Source: Ignavibacteriales bacterium
GTDB lineage: Bacteria; Bacteroidota; Ignavibacteria; Ignavibacteriales; Ignavibacteriaceae
DNA length: 64,000 nt
Assembly (NCBI GenBank): GCA_016709155.1
Contig: JADJEI010000001.1
Coordinates: 1,550,001 to 1,614,000 of the forward strand
Direction of reading: 5' to 3'
Shown: piece after piece, positions 1 through 9,831 of the stretch
How the letters are laid out: each line of letters starts with the position of its first letter
How positions within the stretch are numbered: the stretch's first letter is position 1
Program-made: the position numbers and the translations under genes
The notes under the pieces: model-generated
Database searches by the model: none
Told to the model about the DNA's origin: nothing
The model's input: only the letters and a program-made list of their open reading frames with translations

Positions 1-1
1 C

Positions 2-766
2 TTTCATCACCCGATTAGAAATAACGATGACTTCAAAAAATTAAAACGTTTTGATCCTGCAGATAAATTAAAATATGTGCTCGATGCTGTTGAACTAAGC
101 AAAAAAGAATTGAACAACCGCGTACCATTAATTGGATTCAGCGGTTCACCGTGGACATTACTTACTTACATGGTTGAAGGAAAAGGCTCAAAGAATTTTG
201 TTGAAGTGAAAAAACTAATTTACAATAATCCAAAACTAGCGCATTCAATTTTGGAAATGCTTGCTGACATAATAGCAGACTACCTTTCAGCAAAAATTGA
301 ATCCGGCTGTAACGCAGTTCAAATTTTTGATACCTGGGGAGGGGTACTTTCACAAAGTGATTATCTGGAATTTTCACTGCGTTATGTAACTAAAATAATT
401 TCTCAATTGAAAAGAAATGATGAGCCGGTGATATTCTTTGCAAAAGGTGTCCATCATAATTTAGATAAAATAGCCGCAAGCGGTGCAAATGTACTTGGAC
501 TCGATTGGACAATGGATTTGGGCGCAGCTAGGCAAAAAGTGGGGCACTTAGTTGCACTGCAAGGAAATCTGGATCCAACCGTGCTTTACGCAAATCATAA
601 TTTTATTAGAGAAGAAGCGCGAAAAGTTTTAAATTCATTTGGAAAAGGGAGTGGTCACGTTTTTAATCTTGGTCATGGTATTCTTCCCGATGTTGACCCT
701 GAAAATTTAAAAGCACTTGTACAATTTGTAAAAGATGAAAGTAAAGAATATCATAAAAACATTTAA
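2..766 (+). CDS. hemE: Uroporphyrinogen decarboxylase, C-terminal part
   Basis: Decarboxylates the four acetate side chains of uroporphyrinogen III to give coproporphyrinogen III, in the cytoplasm. The frame is open from the window edge, so the start lies outside; the GTG at 77 is internal. The 254 residues visible include the family signature IGFSGSPWTL followed by TYMVEGKGSK, and later the QIFDTWGG and LGLDW segments. Bacterial HemE is about 340 residues, so roughly 85 N-terminal residues, including the RQAGR substrate loop, are missing here. radA starts 20 bp downstream and is probably co-transcribed. Other heme genes lie more than 50 kb away at the far end of the window. Confidence 0.95.
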   Translation, partial: FHHPIRNNDDFKKLKRFDPADKLKYVLDAVELSKKELNNRVPLIGFSGSPWTLLTYMVEGKGSKNFVEVKKLIYNNPKLAHSILEMLADIIADYLSAKIESGCNAVQIFDTWGGVLSQSDYLEFSLRYVTKIISQLKRNDEPVIFFAKGVHHNLDKIAASGANVLGLDWTMDLGAARQKVGHLVALQGNLDPTVLYANHNFIREEARKVLNSFGKGSGHVFNLGHGILPDVDPENLKALVQFVKDESKEYHKNI

Positions 767-786
767 AAAAGATTTTAGCTAAAATT

Positions 787-2136
787 ATGTCAAAGACAAA
801 AATAAAATATATTTGTTCAAACTGCGGTTATGAATCTCTGCGGTGGATTGGCAAATGTCCCGAATGTGATAAATGGAACAGCTTCACCGAAGAGATAATA
901 GAATCTGGATTGCGCAAACCGAACATTTCTAAATCAAAATATGTGGTCAATAATATTTCTGATATTTCTGCAAATGAAGATGAAAGAATTTTAACTAATA
1001 TTTCTGAGTTTGACAGGGTACTTGGCGGGGGTATAATGCCGGGCAGTATTATTCTTCTTGGTGGCGATCCCGGAATTGGAAAATCAACTCTCGCCATGCA
1101 GGCAGCCGCTAAAATTCGGCAAAAAGTTTTATACGTAACCGGAGAAGAATCTGAAAAGCAAATCAAGTTGCGCTCGGCAAGATTAAAAATAAATTCGGAT
1201 AATTTTTATGTGCAGGCAGAAACAGAGCTGTCAAATATACTTGGAGCCATCAAAGAAATTGCACCAGCCGTCGTTGTGATTGATTCAATTCAAACTACTT
1301 ATAGAAATGAATTAGAAAATTCTGCCGGTACGATAACTCAGATTCGTGAATGTACTGCAATGCTTATGGAGGAGGCAAAGAAAAATCATTACTCCGTTAT
1401 CATCATCGGGCATGTAACAAAAGATGGAATGATTGCCGGGCCCAAAATTCTTGAACACATTGTAGATACAGTTCTTCAGTTTGAAGGTGAATCAAATCAT
1501 TCTTTCAGGATTTTACGTGCGCAGAAAAACAGGTTTGGCAGTACAAATGAAATTGGTGTATTTGAAATGATAGAAGAGGGATTGCGCGAAGTATCAAACC
1601 CAAGTGCGCTTTTCTTAAGTGAGAGAGGAAAACAAATTCCCGGCTCGGTTGTTACTTCAAGTATTGAAGGCACCCGCCCCATCCTGCTTGAAGTGCAGGC
1701 ACTTGTCACTCCGTCCAATTACGGCTATCCGCAGCGTGTTTCGAATGGATTCGATCAGAAAAGATTAGCGATATTGCTTGCCGTTCTTGAGAAACGGGCA
1801 GGGGTAAGAGCATCTGCAAATAATGTGTTCGTAAATATTGCAGGTGGGATCAGAGTTGCGGAACCGGCGATTGATCTTGCTGTTTGTGTTAGCATAGCTT
1901 CAAGTTTGTTCGATAAAGTTGTTGATAATCAAACAATTCTTATCGGTGAAATTGGCTTGGGGGGAGAAGTGCGAAGTGTTGGTAATATTGAAAAAAGAAT
2001 TCAGGAAGCACAAAAACTTGGATTTTCAAAAATTATTTTGCCTCTTTCAAATCACAAATCTCTTCAGAATAATTTTTCTGCAAAATTAATTCCTGTGGAA
2101 TACCTAAACGATGCGATTATTTCACTATTAAAATAA
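787..2136 (+). CDS. radA: DNA repair protein RadA/Sms
   Basis: RadA is a RecA-like ATPase that drives branch migration of recombination intermediates. The 449-residue length is normal. From the N terminus: a C4 zinc finger (CSNCG and CPEC, residues about 10-27), a Walker A motif GGDPGIGKST near residue 92, the RadA-specific KNRFG motif near 240, and a C-terminal Lon-protease-like domain (GGIRVAEPAIDLA) used for oligomerisation. It lies 20 bp after hemE on the same strand. Its stop is one base from the stop of the convergent metalloprotease gene, so no separate terminator fits between them. Confidence 0.97.
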   Translation: MSKTKIKYICSNCGYESLRWIGKCPECDKWNSFTEEIIESGLRKPNISKSKYVVNNISDISANEDERILTNISEFDRVLGGGIMPGSIILLGGDPGIGKSTLAMQAAAKIRQKVLYVTGEESEKQIKLRSARLKINSDNFYVQAETELSNILGAIKEIAPAVVVIDSIQTTYRNELENSAGTITQIRECTAMLMEEAKKNHYSVIIIGHVTKDGMIAGPKILEHIVDTVLQFEGESNHSFRILRAQKNRFGSTNEIGVFEMIEEGLREVSNPSALFLSERGKQIPGSVVTSSIEGTRPILLEVQALVTPSNYGYPQRVSNGFDQKRLAILLAVLEKRAGVRASANNVFVNIAGGIRVAEPAIDLAVCVSIASSLFDKVVDNQTILIGEIGLGGEVRSVGNIEKRIQEAQKLGFSKIILPLSNHKSLQNNFSAKLIPVEYLNDAIISLLK

Positions 2137-2137
2137 C

Positions 2138-3016
2138 CTATCGTCCGTATGAATATTCAACATTTCCAACAAAATCCATCAACGATTTAATCGAGTTTTT
2201 ATCCGCCGAAGATAAATCAGCATAATTCATTTCGGGAGAGGAATCCGGATTTATGTACGGGTACATAATATCATTTTCGTCATTACTATGCCCCAGCCCT
2301 AAAGAATGACCAAGCTCGTGAACAATGGTAGCTTTCACTTCGCCATCTGAAACAATTTCATTATTGAACTTAAGTAAACTTATTTCAATGGTTGATTCTT
2401 CAATTTCTTTTTGCCTTCCCATTTCATAATCAGTTAGTCCTAAATAATTTTCCTCATACTTTTTCATAAGGTTTTCGACGAATGTAATCACGATATCAGC
2501 ATTCTTTTTCGAACTAACTTCCTGAAATGATATTCTGCTGTCGGATTTTTCCCAAACTTTTAGAGCATAAGAAATGTACTTACTGAATTTCGACTTGAAA
2601 TATTTTGAATTGCTTTTGGGGACATAAACCTTTAATGGAAAATCAGTGTAACTCCAATGTTTTCCATCCCACAGAGTTTTTCCCGACTTATCAATTTCAA
2701 AATAATTATCGCCATAATTTTTACGATAGTTGTCGTTTCGGTTTGTTACTTCGTTTCGTCTATCAGAGTAAGTGTCATTACGATTTCGGTGATACTCACT
2801 GTAATCATTTTTATTAATGTAATGATTGTTCGCATTATCGGCTGCATCTAAGTTTGAAGTACTGTGCTTGTCATAATTTTCATAATAATATTCGTGCCCC
2901 GATGAAGTAGGTTTTGTAGAAGAAGATCTGCCCTGTGAATAAACTTCAAAGTTTAATGGCAGCGCAAGCATCAATAAAACCGATGCTATAAAAAATCCTG
3001 TCTTGATTTTTTTCAT
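2138..3016 (-). CDS. Exported matrixin-type (M10) zinc metalloprotease
   Basis: A secreted zinc endopeptidase of the matrixin/metzincin type. A signal peptide covers the first 25-28 residues (MKKIK followed by a hydrophobic stretch ending near VYSQG). Residues about 30-105 are an unusual hydrophilic spacer rich in Asn, Tyr, Asp and Arg. The catalytic domain follows, with the zinc motif HELGHSLGLGHS and, just after it, the Met-turn DIMYPY. The three His and the Glu of HExxHxxGxxH are all present. No T9SS sorting domain is visible at the C terminus (it ends NVEYSYGR), so localisation beyond Sec export is open. The gene is convergent with radA. Confidence 0.85.
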   Translation of the reverse strand: MKKIKTGFFIASVLLMLALPLNFEVYSQGRSSSTKPTSSGHEYYYENYDKHSTSNLDAADNANNHYINKNDYSEYHRNRNDTYSDRRNEVTNRNDNYRKNYGDNYFEIDKSGKTLWDGKHWSYTDFPLKVYVPKSNSKYFKSKFSKYISYALKVWEKSDSRISFQEVSSKKNADIVITFVENLMKKYEENYLGLTDYEMGRQKEIEESTIEISLLKFNNEIVSDGEVKATIVHELGHSLGLGHSNDENDIMYPYINPDSSPEMNYADLSSADKNSIKSLMDFVGNVEYSYGR

Positions 3017-3170
3017 AAAAGGCTCATAAAATTGTTTTTGAACTAATGTTAAAAATCTTGATTGTACAATAAAAAATTATTACTCAAAAATCCAGAGAAA
3101 AAAAAAGTTTTTTCTTAGAATAAAGACTGAATACTATCCAGAGTAATTATCGAAATAAAAATCTAAAAAT

Positions 3171-4799
3171 TTACCGGATAATTGGAATTCCAATGCAGGC
3201 ACTTGGCTCAGTTATGTTTAATAAATTACAGATAGTAGCTGCAATATCAACTATAAAAACAGATTCGTTATTCGTCTGAGCGGGAACATGCCAGCCGTAA
3301 AATATCATTGGCACATGCGTGTCATAAGCATACTGACTTCCATGCTGTGTGCCTTTTTCCTGAAAGTTTATTAGGTAACCGGGCAGTAAATTAAAAATCA
3401 CATCACCTGATTTTGTAGGATTAAATCCATTCAGTAAAAAATTGTTTGACTGACGTGAGGCATTCATTTTTTCTAAATCATCCCTTGAAAAGATAGATTG
3501 AATTTGCGGGAAAGTATCTCGTAAATAATCTACAAATACTCTTTCTATTTCATGAATATCAAGATTTTGTTTTTTGATCAGGTCTCTGTCAAAAAATATT
3601 TGCTTATTTGAAAAACTTGCGATTAATTTTTCATCTCCCCATTCCCTCAATGAAAAAGATTTTAGAGAATCCAAAGTGTGCTTATAATTAATTTCTCCGG
3701 TTGGAATTCTAATATCCCGAAGGTAGGCGGGGGTTTCAAGAGCCGCATGATCGGTAGTTAAGAATAGAAGATAATTTCCCATACCCACTTGCTGATCAAG
3801 AGTATTTAACAATTCCATAATTTGTTGGTCAAGTCTGATAAAAGCATCCATCATTTCGTAAGAGTATGTGCCATACTCGTGCCCTATATGATCAGTTGCA
3901 GAAAAGCTGATTGCAAGAAAATCAGTTTCTTTTCCAAGTCCAAGTTTTTCATTTTGTAAAGCAGCTTTAATCAAATCAATAAGAATCTGATCCCCGGATG
4001 GTGTATTTTGAAATTCCTGATAAAGTTCTTCGCCATTTAAGTTATTAAACGAATGCGGGAATGAAGTTTTATTTTCTTTAAATCGGTCTTTTTCATATTC
4101 GGAGTTATCCGGCGGATTGATTAAATAATTTTTAGGGGGAAGCAATAAATTCCAATTTTCAGATAAATATTTTTCAACTAATTTTCTTTTGTTAAAATCT
4201 TCTACCCACTGCGGCAGCGAGGACATATAATAGGATGAAGTAATAAAATCGCCTGTCTTCTCGTCATACCAATAAACACCATCAGCCAAATGCCCGCCGG
4301 GTAAAATGGCTCCGCGATCTTTCAATGAAACAGAAATTACTTTTGATCTTCCATTTGTGAATAACTTTAACTGATCAGTTATAGTTGTAGACAATAAATA
4401 CTTAGGCGACTTCCCTCCTCCCTTATCATCGCTGCCCACATTGTTGTAATTATTATCTTCAACACAGTTGGCTATTTTCTTTTTCTGTTTATCATAAAAA
4501 TCATTTGCGATTACGCCGTGATAAAATGGAACAGTTCCGGTATAAATTGAAGCGTGTCCCGGACCGGTGCTTGTGAAATCATAATTATAATGGGCAAAAG
4601 TAAAATTTGATCCTTCATGCATTAGTCTTTTAAATCCATCGTTACCATAAAATTGATTGAAGCGTGATAGATATTCATACCTCATTTGATCAACCACAAT
4701 TCCAACCACAAGCTTTGGTTTTGAATTTTCTTGTGCAGGAGTTATTTGTATAAAAATTAATTGAATTAAAATTGAAATAATTTGGATTTTGATTTTCAT
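3171..4799 (-). CDS. Exported PafA-like alkaline phosphatase
   Basis: Phosphate-monoester hydrolase of the alkaline phosphatase/nucleotide pyrophosphatase superfamily, probably periplasmic. The N terminus is a signal peptide ending near TPAQ. The metal and catalytic residues expected of PafA are visible: Asp in VVDQMRYEY, the nucleophile Thr in TSTGPGHAS, ATDHIGHEYG, TTDHAALETP, and a final His in DTHVPM. Thr rather than Ser as nucleophile is the PafA pattern. The 542-residue length is typical. The gene stands alone and is divergent from the OsmC gene. The exact substrate range (monoester or diester) cannot be read from the sequence. Confidence 0.87.
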   Translation of the reverse strand: MKIKIQIISILIQLIFIQITPAQENSKPKLVVGIVVDQMRYEYLSRFNQFYGNDGFKRLMHEGSNFTFAHYNYDFTSTGPGHASIYTGTVPFYHGVIANDFYDKQKKKIANCVEDNNYNNVGSDDKGGGKSPKYLLSTTITDQLKLFTNGRSKVISVSLKDRGAILPGGHLADGVYWYDEKTGDFITSSYYMSSLPQWVEDFNKRKLVEKYLSENWNLLLPPKNYLINPPDNSEYEKDRFKENKTSFPHSFNNLNGEELYQEFQNTPSGDQILIDLIKAALQNEKLGLGKETDFLAISFSATDHIGHEYGTYSYEMMDAFIRLDQQIMELLNTLDQQVGMGNYLLFLTTDHAALETPAYLRDIRIPTGEINYKHTLDSLKSFSLREWGDEKLIASFSNKQIFFDRDLIKKQNLDIHEIERVFVDYLRDTFPQIQSIFSRDDLEKMNASRQSNNFLLNGFNPTKSGDVIFNLLPGYLINFQEKGTQHGSQYAYDTHVPMIFYGWHVPAQTNNESVFIVDIAATICNLLNITEPSACIGIPIIR

Positions 4800-5003
4800 T
4801 AGTTCACCCTGTCAGTAATTTTTTTTAATCTCATTTTTTCTATTCAAAATTAATCATTCTATGCTTATCAGGACTTAAATTTTAAGTGCTAATTCAGAAT
4901 TAATAAAGAAATAATATTCCCCGCTAAAAAGGATTTTCTTAAATTGATTTTAGAATTTAATCTATTTATCATTTCTATCAATTTATTAATAAGGAGAATA
5001 ATT

Positions 5004-5432
5004 ATGTCAATTAGAAAAGCTAATGCAGAATGGAAGGGCGACCTGAAAACAGGCAAGGGCGCTATCAACACTGAAAGCGGTTTGTTGGAAAACACTGCTT
5101 ATAATTTTGTTTCAAGATTTGAAACAGGCACAGAAACTAATCCCGAAGAATTAATTGGAGCCGCTCATTCAGCGTGTTTTTCAATGGCACTTGCTAATTC
5201 TATTTCCGGTGCCGGATTTAAAGTCAATTCAATTAAAACCGAAGCGAAAGTATATTTAGAAAAATTAGAATCCGGTTTTACAATTACAAAAGTTGAACTT
5301 GATACGGTTGGCGATGTTGAAGGCATTGACTCCGCAACATTTTTATCACACGCCGAAAAAACAAAAACAGGCTGTCCTGTATCAAAAGCATTAACAGGAC
5401 CAACATTGGTTTTAAACGCAAGATTGAAATAG
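5004..5432 (+). CDS. OsmC/Ohr family hydroperoxide reductase
   Basis: Thiol peroxidase of the OsmC type, reducing organic hydroperoxides in the cytoplasm. I place the start at the ATG at 5004 because AAGGAG sits 7-8 bases upstream; an upstream in-frame ATG at 4944 has no ribosome site and would add 20 hydrophobic residues. The 142-residue product has both redox cysteines in the usual contexts, AAHSACFSMAL near residue 55 and TGCPVSKAL near 125. A strong intrinsic terminator follows 20 bp after the stop, so this is a single-gene transcript. Confidence 0.92.
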   Translation: MSIRKANAEWKGDLKTGKGAINTESGLLENTAYNFVSRFETGTETNPEELIGAAHSACFSMALANSISGAGFKVNSIKTEAKVYLEKLESGFTITKVELDTVGDVEGIDSATFLSHAEKTKTGCPVSKALTGPTLVLNARLK

Positions 5433-5451
5433 ACTTTTCGTATGTAAATTG

Positions 5452-5487
5452 AAACCTCCGATGGTATTTCCTTCGGAGGTTTTTTCT
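5452..5487 (+). terminator. Intrinsic terminator of the OsmC gene
   Basis: A perfect 10-bp stem (AAACCTCCGA pairing with TCGGAGGTTT) with an 11-base loop, followed by a run of T. It begins 20 bp after the OsmC stop. Confidence 0.9.
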
Positions 5488-5583
5488 CGTATTTCATCCA
5501 ATTTTTTCCCTACAGAACAAGTATTCTCTTTTGGTATTTGCTCCTTTTCACAAAAGCGGGGACCTAATATAAAACCAATGGAT

Positions 5584-5600
5584 TTCCGTTTGCACGGGAA
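5584..5600. repeat. Degenerate REP-like palindrome
   Basis: TTTCCGTTTGCACGGGAA is an imperfect hairpin of the kind found in scattered bacterial REP elements; read on the minus strand it gives the familiar pseudo-protein SFPCKRKSI. It lies in the 288-bp gap between the OsmC terminator and the 3' end of the TonB receptor gene. Only one copy was found in this window. Confidence 0.35.
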
Positions 5601-5720
5601 TGATAATATGAATATCTCAGAAGTCTCTTCAAGATAATTAATTTGGAGTAACGCAGTTTTGATTAATGCCATATCCTGTCTATCAATAAACCACTTCGGT
5701 GTAGTAAAAATCATTCTCCG

Positions 5721-8003
5721 CTAAAACTCTGCACTGATTCCAATCGAGGGTAAGATTCCAATGGAGGCGGAATCATCAACTTTCATTTCACGGAAATCCC
5801 ACCGAATGCCGCTGATGTTCTTTCTGTTATAAATATTTTGAATATCTATGTAAGTGATTAAAGTCCAACCGATAAAATTCCATCTTCGGTCAACACGTAA
5901 ATCGAGACTGTGATTATCGGGAAGCCGAAGTGAATTAAAGTTATTTATACTTTGTGTTCCATCTGTATTGTAGGGGGTGTATGGTTTTCCTGTTGAGTAT
6001 CTGAACTTAATACTCGCTTCCCATTCATCATTAAAATTATAACCCCCGCTGAAATTAAATATCCACGTTTGGTCGTAACTGCCTGTTCTGCTTATTCCGT
6101 CAAGCGGAATAAAATCAGCCTTGCTGTATGTTAAGCTCAACACCCCATAGAATGGCGTATCGGAAAGTTTTTTCTGAGCAGAAAATTCCACTCCCCTTGC
6201 TGTTCCTGTTCCCGAACTAACTAATGGCTCTAAACCGAATGCTGAGAAATTATCATCGGAGCCTGAATAACCCGCCCCGGTATTTGCGAGTACAAGATAT
6301 TCTCTCAGCTCACTTGCGGAATAATCTTTATACTCTTTATAGAATCCTTCAATTTTAACTTGAGTGTCTTCAGAAATGCGATGTTCAGTTCCAATAACAA
6401 ACTGATTATTTTTTATGTAGTTTAATTTTCGTTTGTTAGGTGAATACGCAAACCATACATAAGAAGGCGCCTGACTGTATGTGCCGGCACTAAAATTTAT
6501 GCTTGTCAATTCTGTTATTTGATATGAAAGAGAAAATCTTGGTGTGAGAACTGTTGCTTTCGCTAATGGATTAAAATAATCTATTCTTGCACCAACGTTA
6601 GTAGTTAGTCTTTCAGAGAAAACTGAATGAAGATTAAAATAACTGCTGAATTTATTAAAGTGATTGTCCGTTAAAGATTGATTAACGGGCAGAGTGTCCC
6701 CAAAAGTTGTAATGAAAGCCGGGAACAGTATATCATTTTTAACCCTGATAACTTTAAACCCCATCCCCGCATTAATTTCAAACTGTTTTGAAAATTTTAT
6801 TGTTAGATCGGACTTTAGTGAGTTTTCTTCTTCTTCGGCAATGTTTTTAAAAATAGGATTTAGTAACGAATCACGCTGAGATGTATCGAAACTTGTATAA
6901 CTCCTTCCATAATTGATGTCAATAAACCCGTTATAAAAAATATTTCTGTACTTAAGATTTGTAAAATATTGTTTTTGATCGCTGCCAAGTATTCGGCTGT
7001 TATCATAACGTTGATCCTCGGTATCGTTAAAATATTTTACATTGTCATAAGCGCCGACAAACAAAAATGAAATTGAGTTCTTTCCATCTATTTTAAAATT
7101 ATATTTTGATAAGAGATCATAATACTCCGGTACAAAACCAAAACCCGCGGCTTTAAAAATAAAATCGAGATAACTTCTCCTGACCGAAAAAATAAAATCA
7201 GAGTTTTCGGAAATAGGACCTTCGAGATTCAAACCAAATTGAGAGGCAGAGATAGTAGCTTTGCCGCCGAATCTGTCGTTGCGTCCGTTTCGTAAATCAA
7301 TGCTAAGCACGGAAGAAAGTTTGTCACCGTAAAGCGAAGAGAATCCCCCCGTTGAGAATGAAGTTTCTTTTACAAAATCAAGATTGATATAACTTAAAGG
7401 TCCGCCAGTTGCCCCCTGCGTACCAAAATGATTTATGTTTGGAATTTCGAGTCCGTCAATAATATAAAGATTTTCGGATGGAGCGCCGCCGCGAACTATC
7501 AAATCATTTCTTCCGGCATCAGCTTGCGCAACACCCGGTAGGATTGATAAAGCACGAATCACATCTTCGAAGCCGCCGGGGCTTCTTCTGATCTCTTCGT
7601 AATTAAATTTTCGGATACTGTTTACTTCGTATGGATCGTTATTGAAGTAATCGCTGGTAATAATTACTCCGCCTATTTCAATCACTTGCTCTTGAAGTTG
7701 AAAATCAACCTGCACCGGTTTTGCGCTCATCAAAATCACGCTGGTTTTTGTAATAGACGAAAAACCAACCGATGAAGCCCGCAGTTGGTAAGTGCCCGGA
7801 GGAATATTTTCAATTCTATAATTGCCATAAATATCGGCGGCAGCACCGAAATTTGTTTCGAGAATTATTACATTGGCTCCGATTACAGGCTGTTGAGTAA
7901 TGCGGTCGAGAATTCGACCGTAAATGCTGGAAGTTTCAGTCTGTGCATCTAGAAAATTTTGGTGGAGAAAAATGAGTACTATTATGATAAAGTATTTTGT
8001 CAT
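5721..8003 (-). CDS. TonB-dependent outer-membrane receptor with CarboxypepD-regulatory-like domain
   Basis: Energy-coupled outer-membrane import channel. After a signal peptide (ending near FLDAQ) there is a carboxypeptidase-regulatory-like domain at about residues 27-105 (YGRILD, GNYRIENIPPGTYQL), then a plug domain at about 120-220 (GGFEDVIRALSILPGVAQ, NDLIVRGGAPSENLYIIDG), then a beta barrel to the end. The C terminus ends in Phe, as outer-membrane proteins usually do. The 760-residue length is at the short end for the family. There is no SusD partner beside it, so a glycan role is not indicated. It is divergent from the histidine kinase gene. The substrate is unknown. Confidence 0.88.
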   Translation of the reverse strand: MTKYFIIIVLIFLHQNFLDAQTETSSIYGRILDRITQQPVIGANVIILETNFGAAADIYGNYRIENIPPGTYQLRASSVGFSSITKTSVILMSAKPVQVDFQLQEQVIEIGGVIITSDYFNNDPYEVNSIRKFNYEEIRRSPGGFEDVIRALSILPGVAQADAGRNDLIVRGGAPSENLYIIDGLEIPNINHFGTQGATGGPLSYINLDFVKETSFSTGGFSSLYGDKLSSVLSIDLRNGRNDRFGGKATISASQFGLNLEGPISENSDFIFSVRRSYLDFIFKAAGFGFVPEYYDLLSKYNFKIDGKNSISFLFVGAYDNVKYFNDTEDQRYDNSRILGSDQKQYFTNLKYRNIFYNGFIDINYGRSYTSFDTSQRDSLLNPIFKNIAEEEENSLKSDLTIKFSKQFEINAGMGFKVIRVKNDILFPAFITTFGDTLPVNQSLTDNHFNKFSSYFNLHSVFSERLTTNVGARIDYFNPLAKATVLTPRFSLSYQITELTSINFSAGTYSQAPSYVWFAYSPNKRKLNYIKNNQFVIGTEHRISEDTQVKIEGFYKEYKDYSASELREYLVLANTGAGYSGSDDNFSAFGLEPLVSSGTGTARGVEFSAQKKLSDTPFYGVLSLTYSKADFIPLDGISRTGSYDQTWIFNFSGGYNFNDEWEASIKFRYSTGKPYTPYNTDGTQSINNFNSLRLPDNHSLDLRVDRRWNFIGWTLITYIDIQNIYNRKNISGIRWDFREMKVDDSASIGILPSIGISAEF

Positions 8004-8159
8004 GATAATTTTATTTTTTAATTCAACTTATGAAGAAAGATTCAATATAGATTTGATTGAGCTCAATAATTTTACTTTTGAATTTCTTATATTTCACTGT
8101 AAATAATTCAACAAATTAAAATTTTCTATTTTACAGCAAATACTAAATTCGGTTTTAGT

Positions 8160-9686
8160 ATGGAACCGCATACAATATTGAATAATAACCACATAACTTC
8201 TGAAGAATTAAAATCGCTGTTAAATAACCCCTCCGATCAATTTAATTGGCTTATCAAATTTGATTCTGAAGGTGAGAAAATTTTCTATTCAGATAATTTT
8301 CTTTTTATCACTGGTTATGCTCCTGATGAACTAAGAACTCCTCACTTTAAAAATAATTTAATTGTAATGCAAGAATATTATTCCGCAGTAAAAAGTGAGT
8401 TCAACAAGTTTTTTAACTCTGATTCTTCAAATGATTTAGTCATTCAATATAAAATTCGGACAAAAGATAAAAGAATATTGTGGCTGAGTGAAACCGTAAA
8501 AGCAGCAAGAGATAAGAATGGCAAAATAATAAGCTGCTACTGCTGCTCGAGAAATGTTACTGAATATGTTGAACAGCTTGATAAAATGAGTTCTTACATC
8601 AATGAACTCCGTGCAAGCATTCATGCTAAAGATGGATTTATATCAATTTTATCGCACGACCTTCGCGCACCGTTTACAAGCATTCTTGGCTTTTCCGAAA
8701 TACTGCTTAACGAAACTCATCTTAGCGAAGCTGATAAAAACGAATATCTTAGTTACATAAATCAGTCATCGCAAAACCAGCTTCAACTCATAAATTATAT
8801 GCTGGAATGGTCACGTTTGCAAATGAACAAAACGAAACCCGATATACAACGAATTCAATTGCAGAGTGTTGTTTTCAATTGTGTTTCTTTTTTAACAGGA
8901 AATGCTGTTAGAAAGAACATTGACATTAAGGTAAATGTTGAAAGCAACCTATACGTTGATGCCGACGAAAGATTATTGGTTCAGGCAGTGCTTGGCTTGT
9001 TAAGCAATGCAATAAAATATTCGCACGAAAATCAAACCGTGGAAGTAAACGCCGGGGTTTATGATGAAAAGTTTGCTGAGCTTTCGGTAAAAGATGACGG
9101 TGTGGGGATTTCTGATATACACAAGCTTAAACTTTTTAAGATTGATAGATTATTTTCAGTAGAAGGAACTAAGGGTGAAAAAGGAACCGGGCTGGGCTTA
9201 ACTCTCGTTAAAGAAATTATTGAAAAACTTGGTGGTCAGATATGGTATTTCTCAGAACAGAATAAAGGCAGTGAATTTCACGTAACAATGCCAAGATCGA
9301 AAGAAACTATTCTCATCATTAATGATGATTTATCTTCGCTGGATAATATGAGAGAAATCATATCATCAAACTTTCCAACTTACTCTTTAATCTGTGCTGA
9401 TAATGGTTATTTGGGACTTGATTTGATTAAGGAAAAGATTCCCCGTTTAATAATTATTAATCATGATCTTCCACTTATGAATGGGCTGCAATTAATTCAG
9501 GAGATAAGAAAAAATGAAAGAAATTTCGCGATCCCCATTATTGTTCTGGCAGAATTAATTTCGGATGAATTGATTGCCCATTATAAAACTGCCGGTATAA
9601 TTTGTGTTATAAAAGATTTATTCAATTATACTGAATTAATAAATAAATTAAATGAAACTCTCATCAATGAACTTTCCGCAAATTGA
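8160..9686 (+). CDS. Hybrid sensor histidine kinase: PAS, HisKA, HATPase, degenerate receiver
   Basis: A soluble two-component sensor without membrane segments. Order: PAS/PAC domain (about residues 25-140, with YSDNFLFITGYAPDEL), HisKA with the phosphorylated His in LSHDLRAPFTS, HATPase with the N box SNAIKYS, G1 DDGVGIS and G2 GTGLGL, and a C-terminal receiver-like domain from about residue 380. The receiver keeps the acidic pair (INDD) and a Lys (VIKD), but the segment that normally carries the phosphorylated Asp reads IIINHDLPLMNG. The residue four before the Pro is Asn, so the domain is probably a pseudo-receiver. The divergent TonB receptor gene could be a target; no other response regulator is nearby. 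Confidence 0.9.
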   Translation: MEPHTILNNNHITSEELKSLLNNPSDQFNWLIKFDSEGEKIFYSDNFLFITGYAPDELRTPHFKNNLIVMQEYYSAVKSEFNKFFNSDSSNDLVIQYKIRTKDKRILWLSETVKAARDKNGKIISCYCCSRNVTEYVEQLDKMSSYINELRASIHAKDGFISILSHDLRAPFTSILGFSEILLNETHLSEADKNEYLSYINQSSQNQLQLINYMLEWSRLQMNKTKPDIQRIQLQSVVFNCVSFLTGNAVRKNIDIKVNVESNLYVDADERLLVQAVLGLLSNAIKYSHENQTVEVNAGVYDEKFAELSVKDDGVGISDIHKLKLFKIDRLFSVEGTKGEKGTGLGLTLVKEIIEKLGGQIWYFSEQNKGSEFHVTMPRSKETILIINDDLSSLDNMREIISSNFPTYSLICADNGYLGLDLIKEKIPRLIIINHDLPLMNGLQLIQEIRKNERNFAIPIIVLAELISDELIAHYKTAGIICVIKDLFNYTELINKLNETLINELSAN

Positions 9687-9831
9687 TTACTAAGGGATTG
9701 CTCTCCCGCTGCACATAAAATTGTTCAAAGCACTTCTGAAAATTTTGACAAATAAATCTTTATCTTTCAGAAGTTCTTAAAAAAATAATAGAATTTGAAC
9801 TCATTTAATCAATAAATAATCGGAGGTAATT

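Noticed and set aside
5412..5714. Minus-strand frame with SFPCKRKSI
   Set aside because: This is the translation of a REP-like palindrome and of the OsmC terminator region; it overlaps the OsmC gene and has no ribosome site.
9732..9774. Inverted repeat ACTTCTGAAA / TTTCAGAAGT before ugd as a terminator
   Set aside because: The loop is 22 bases and no T-run follows; it may be chance in AT-rich DNA. TTGACA at 9745 has no matching -10 at the right distance.
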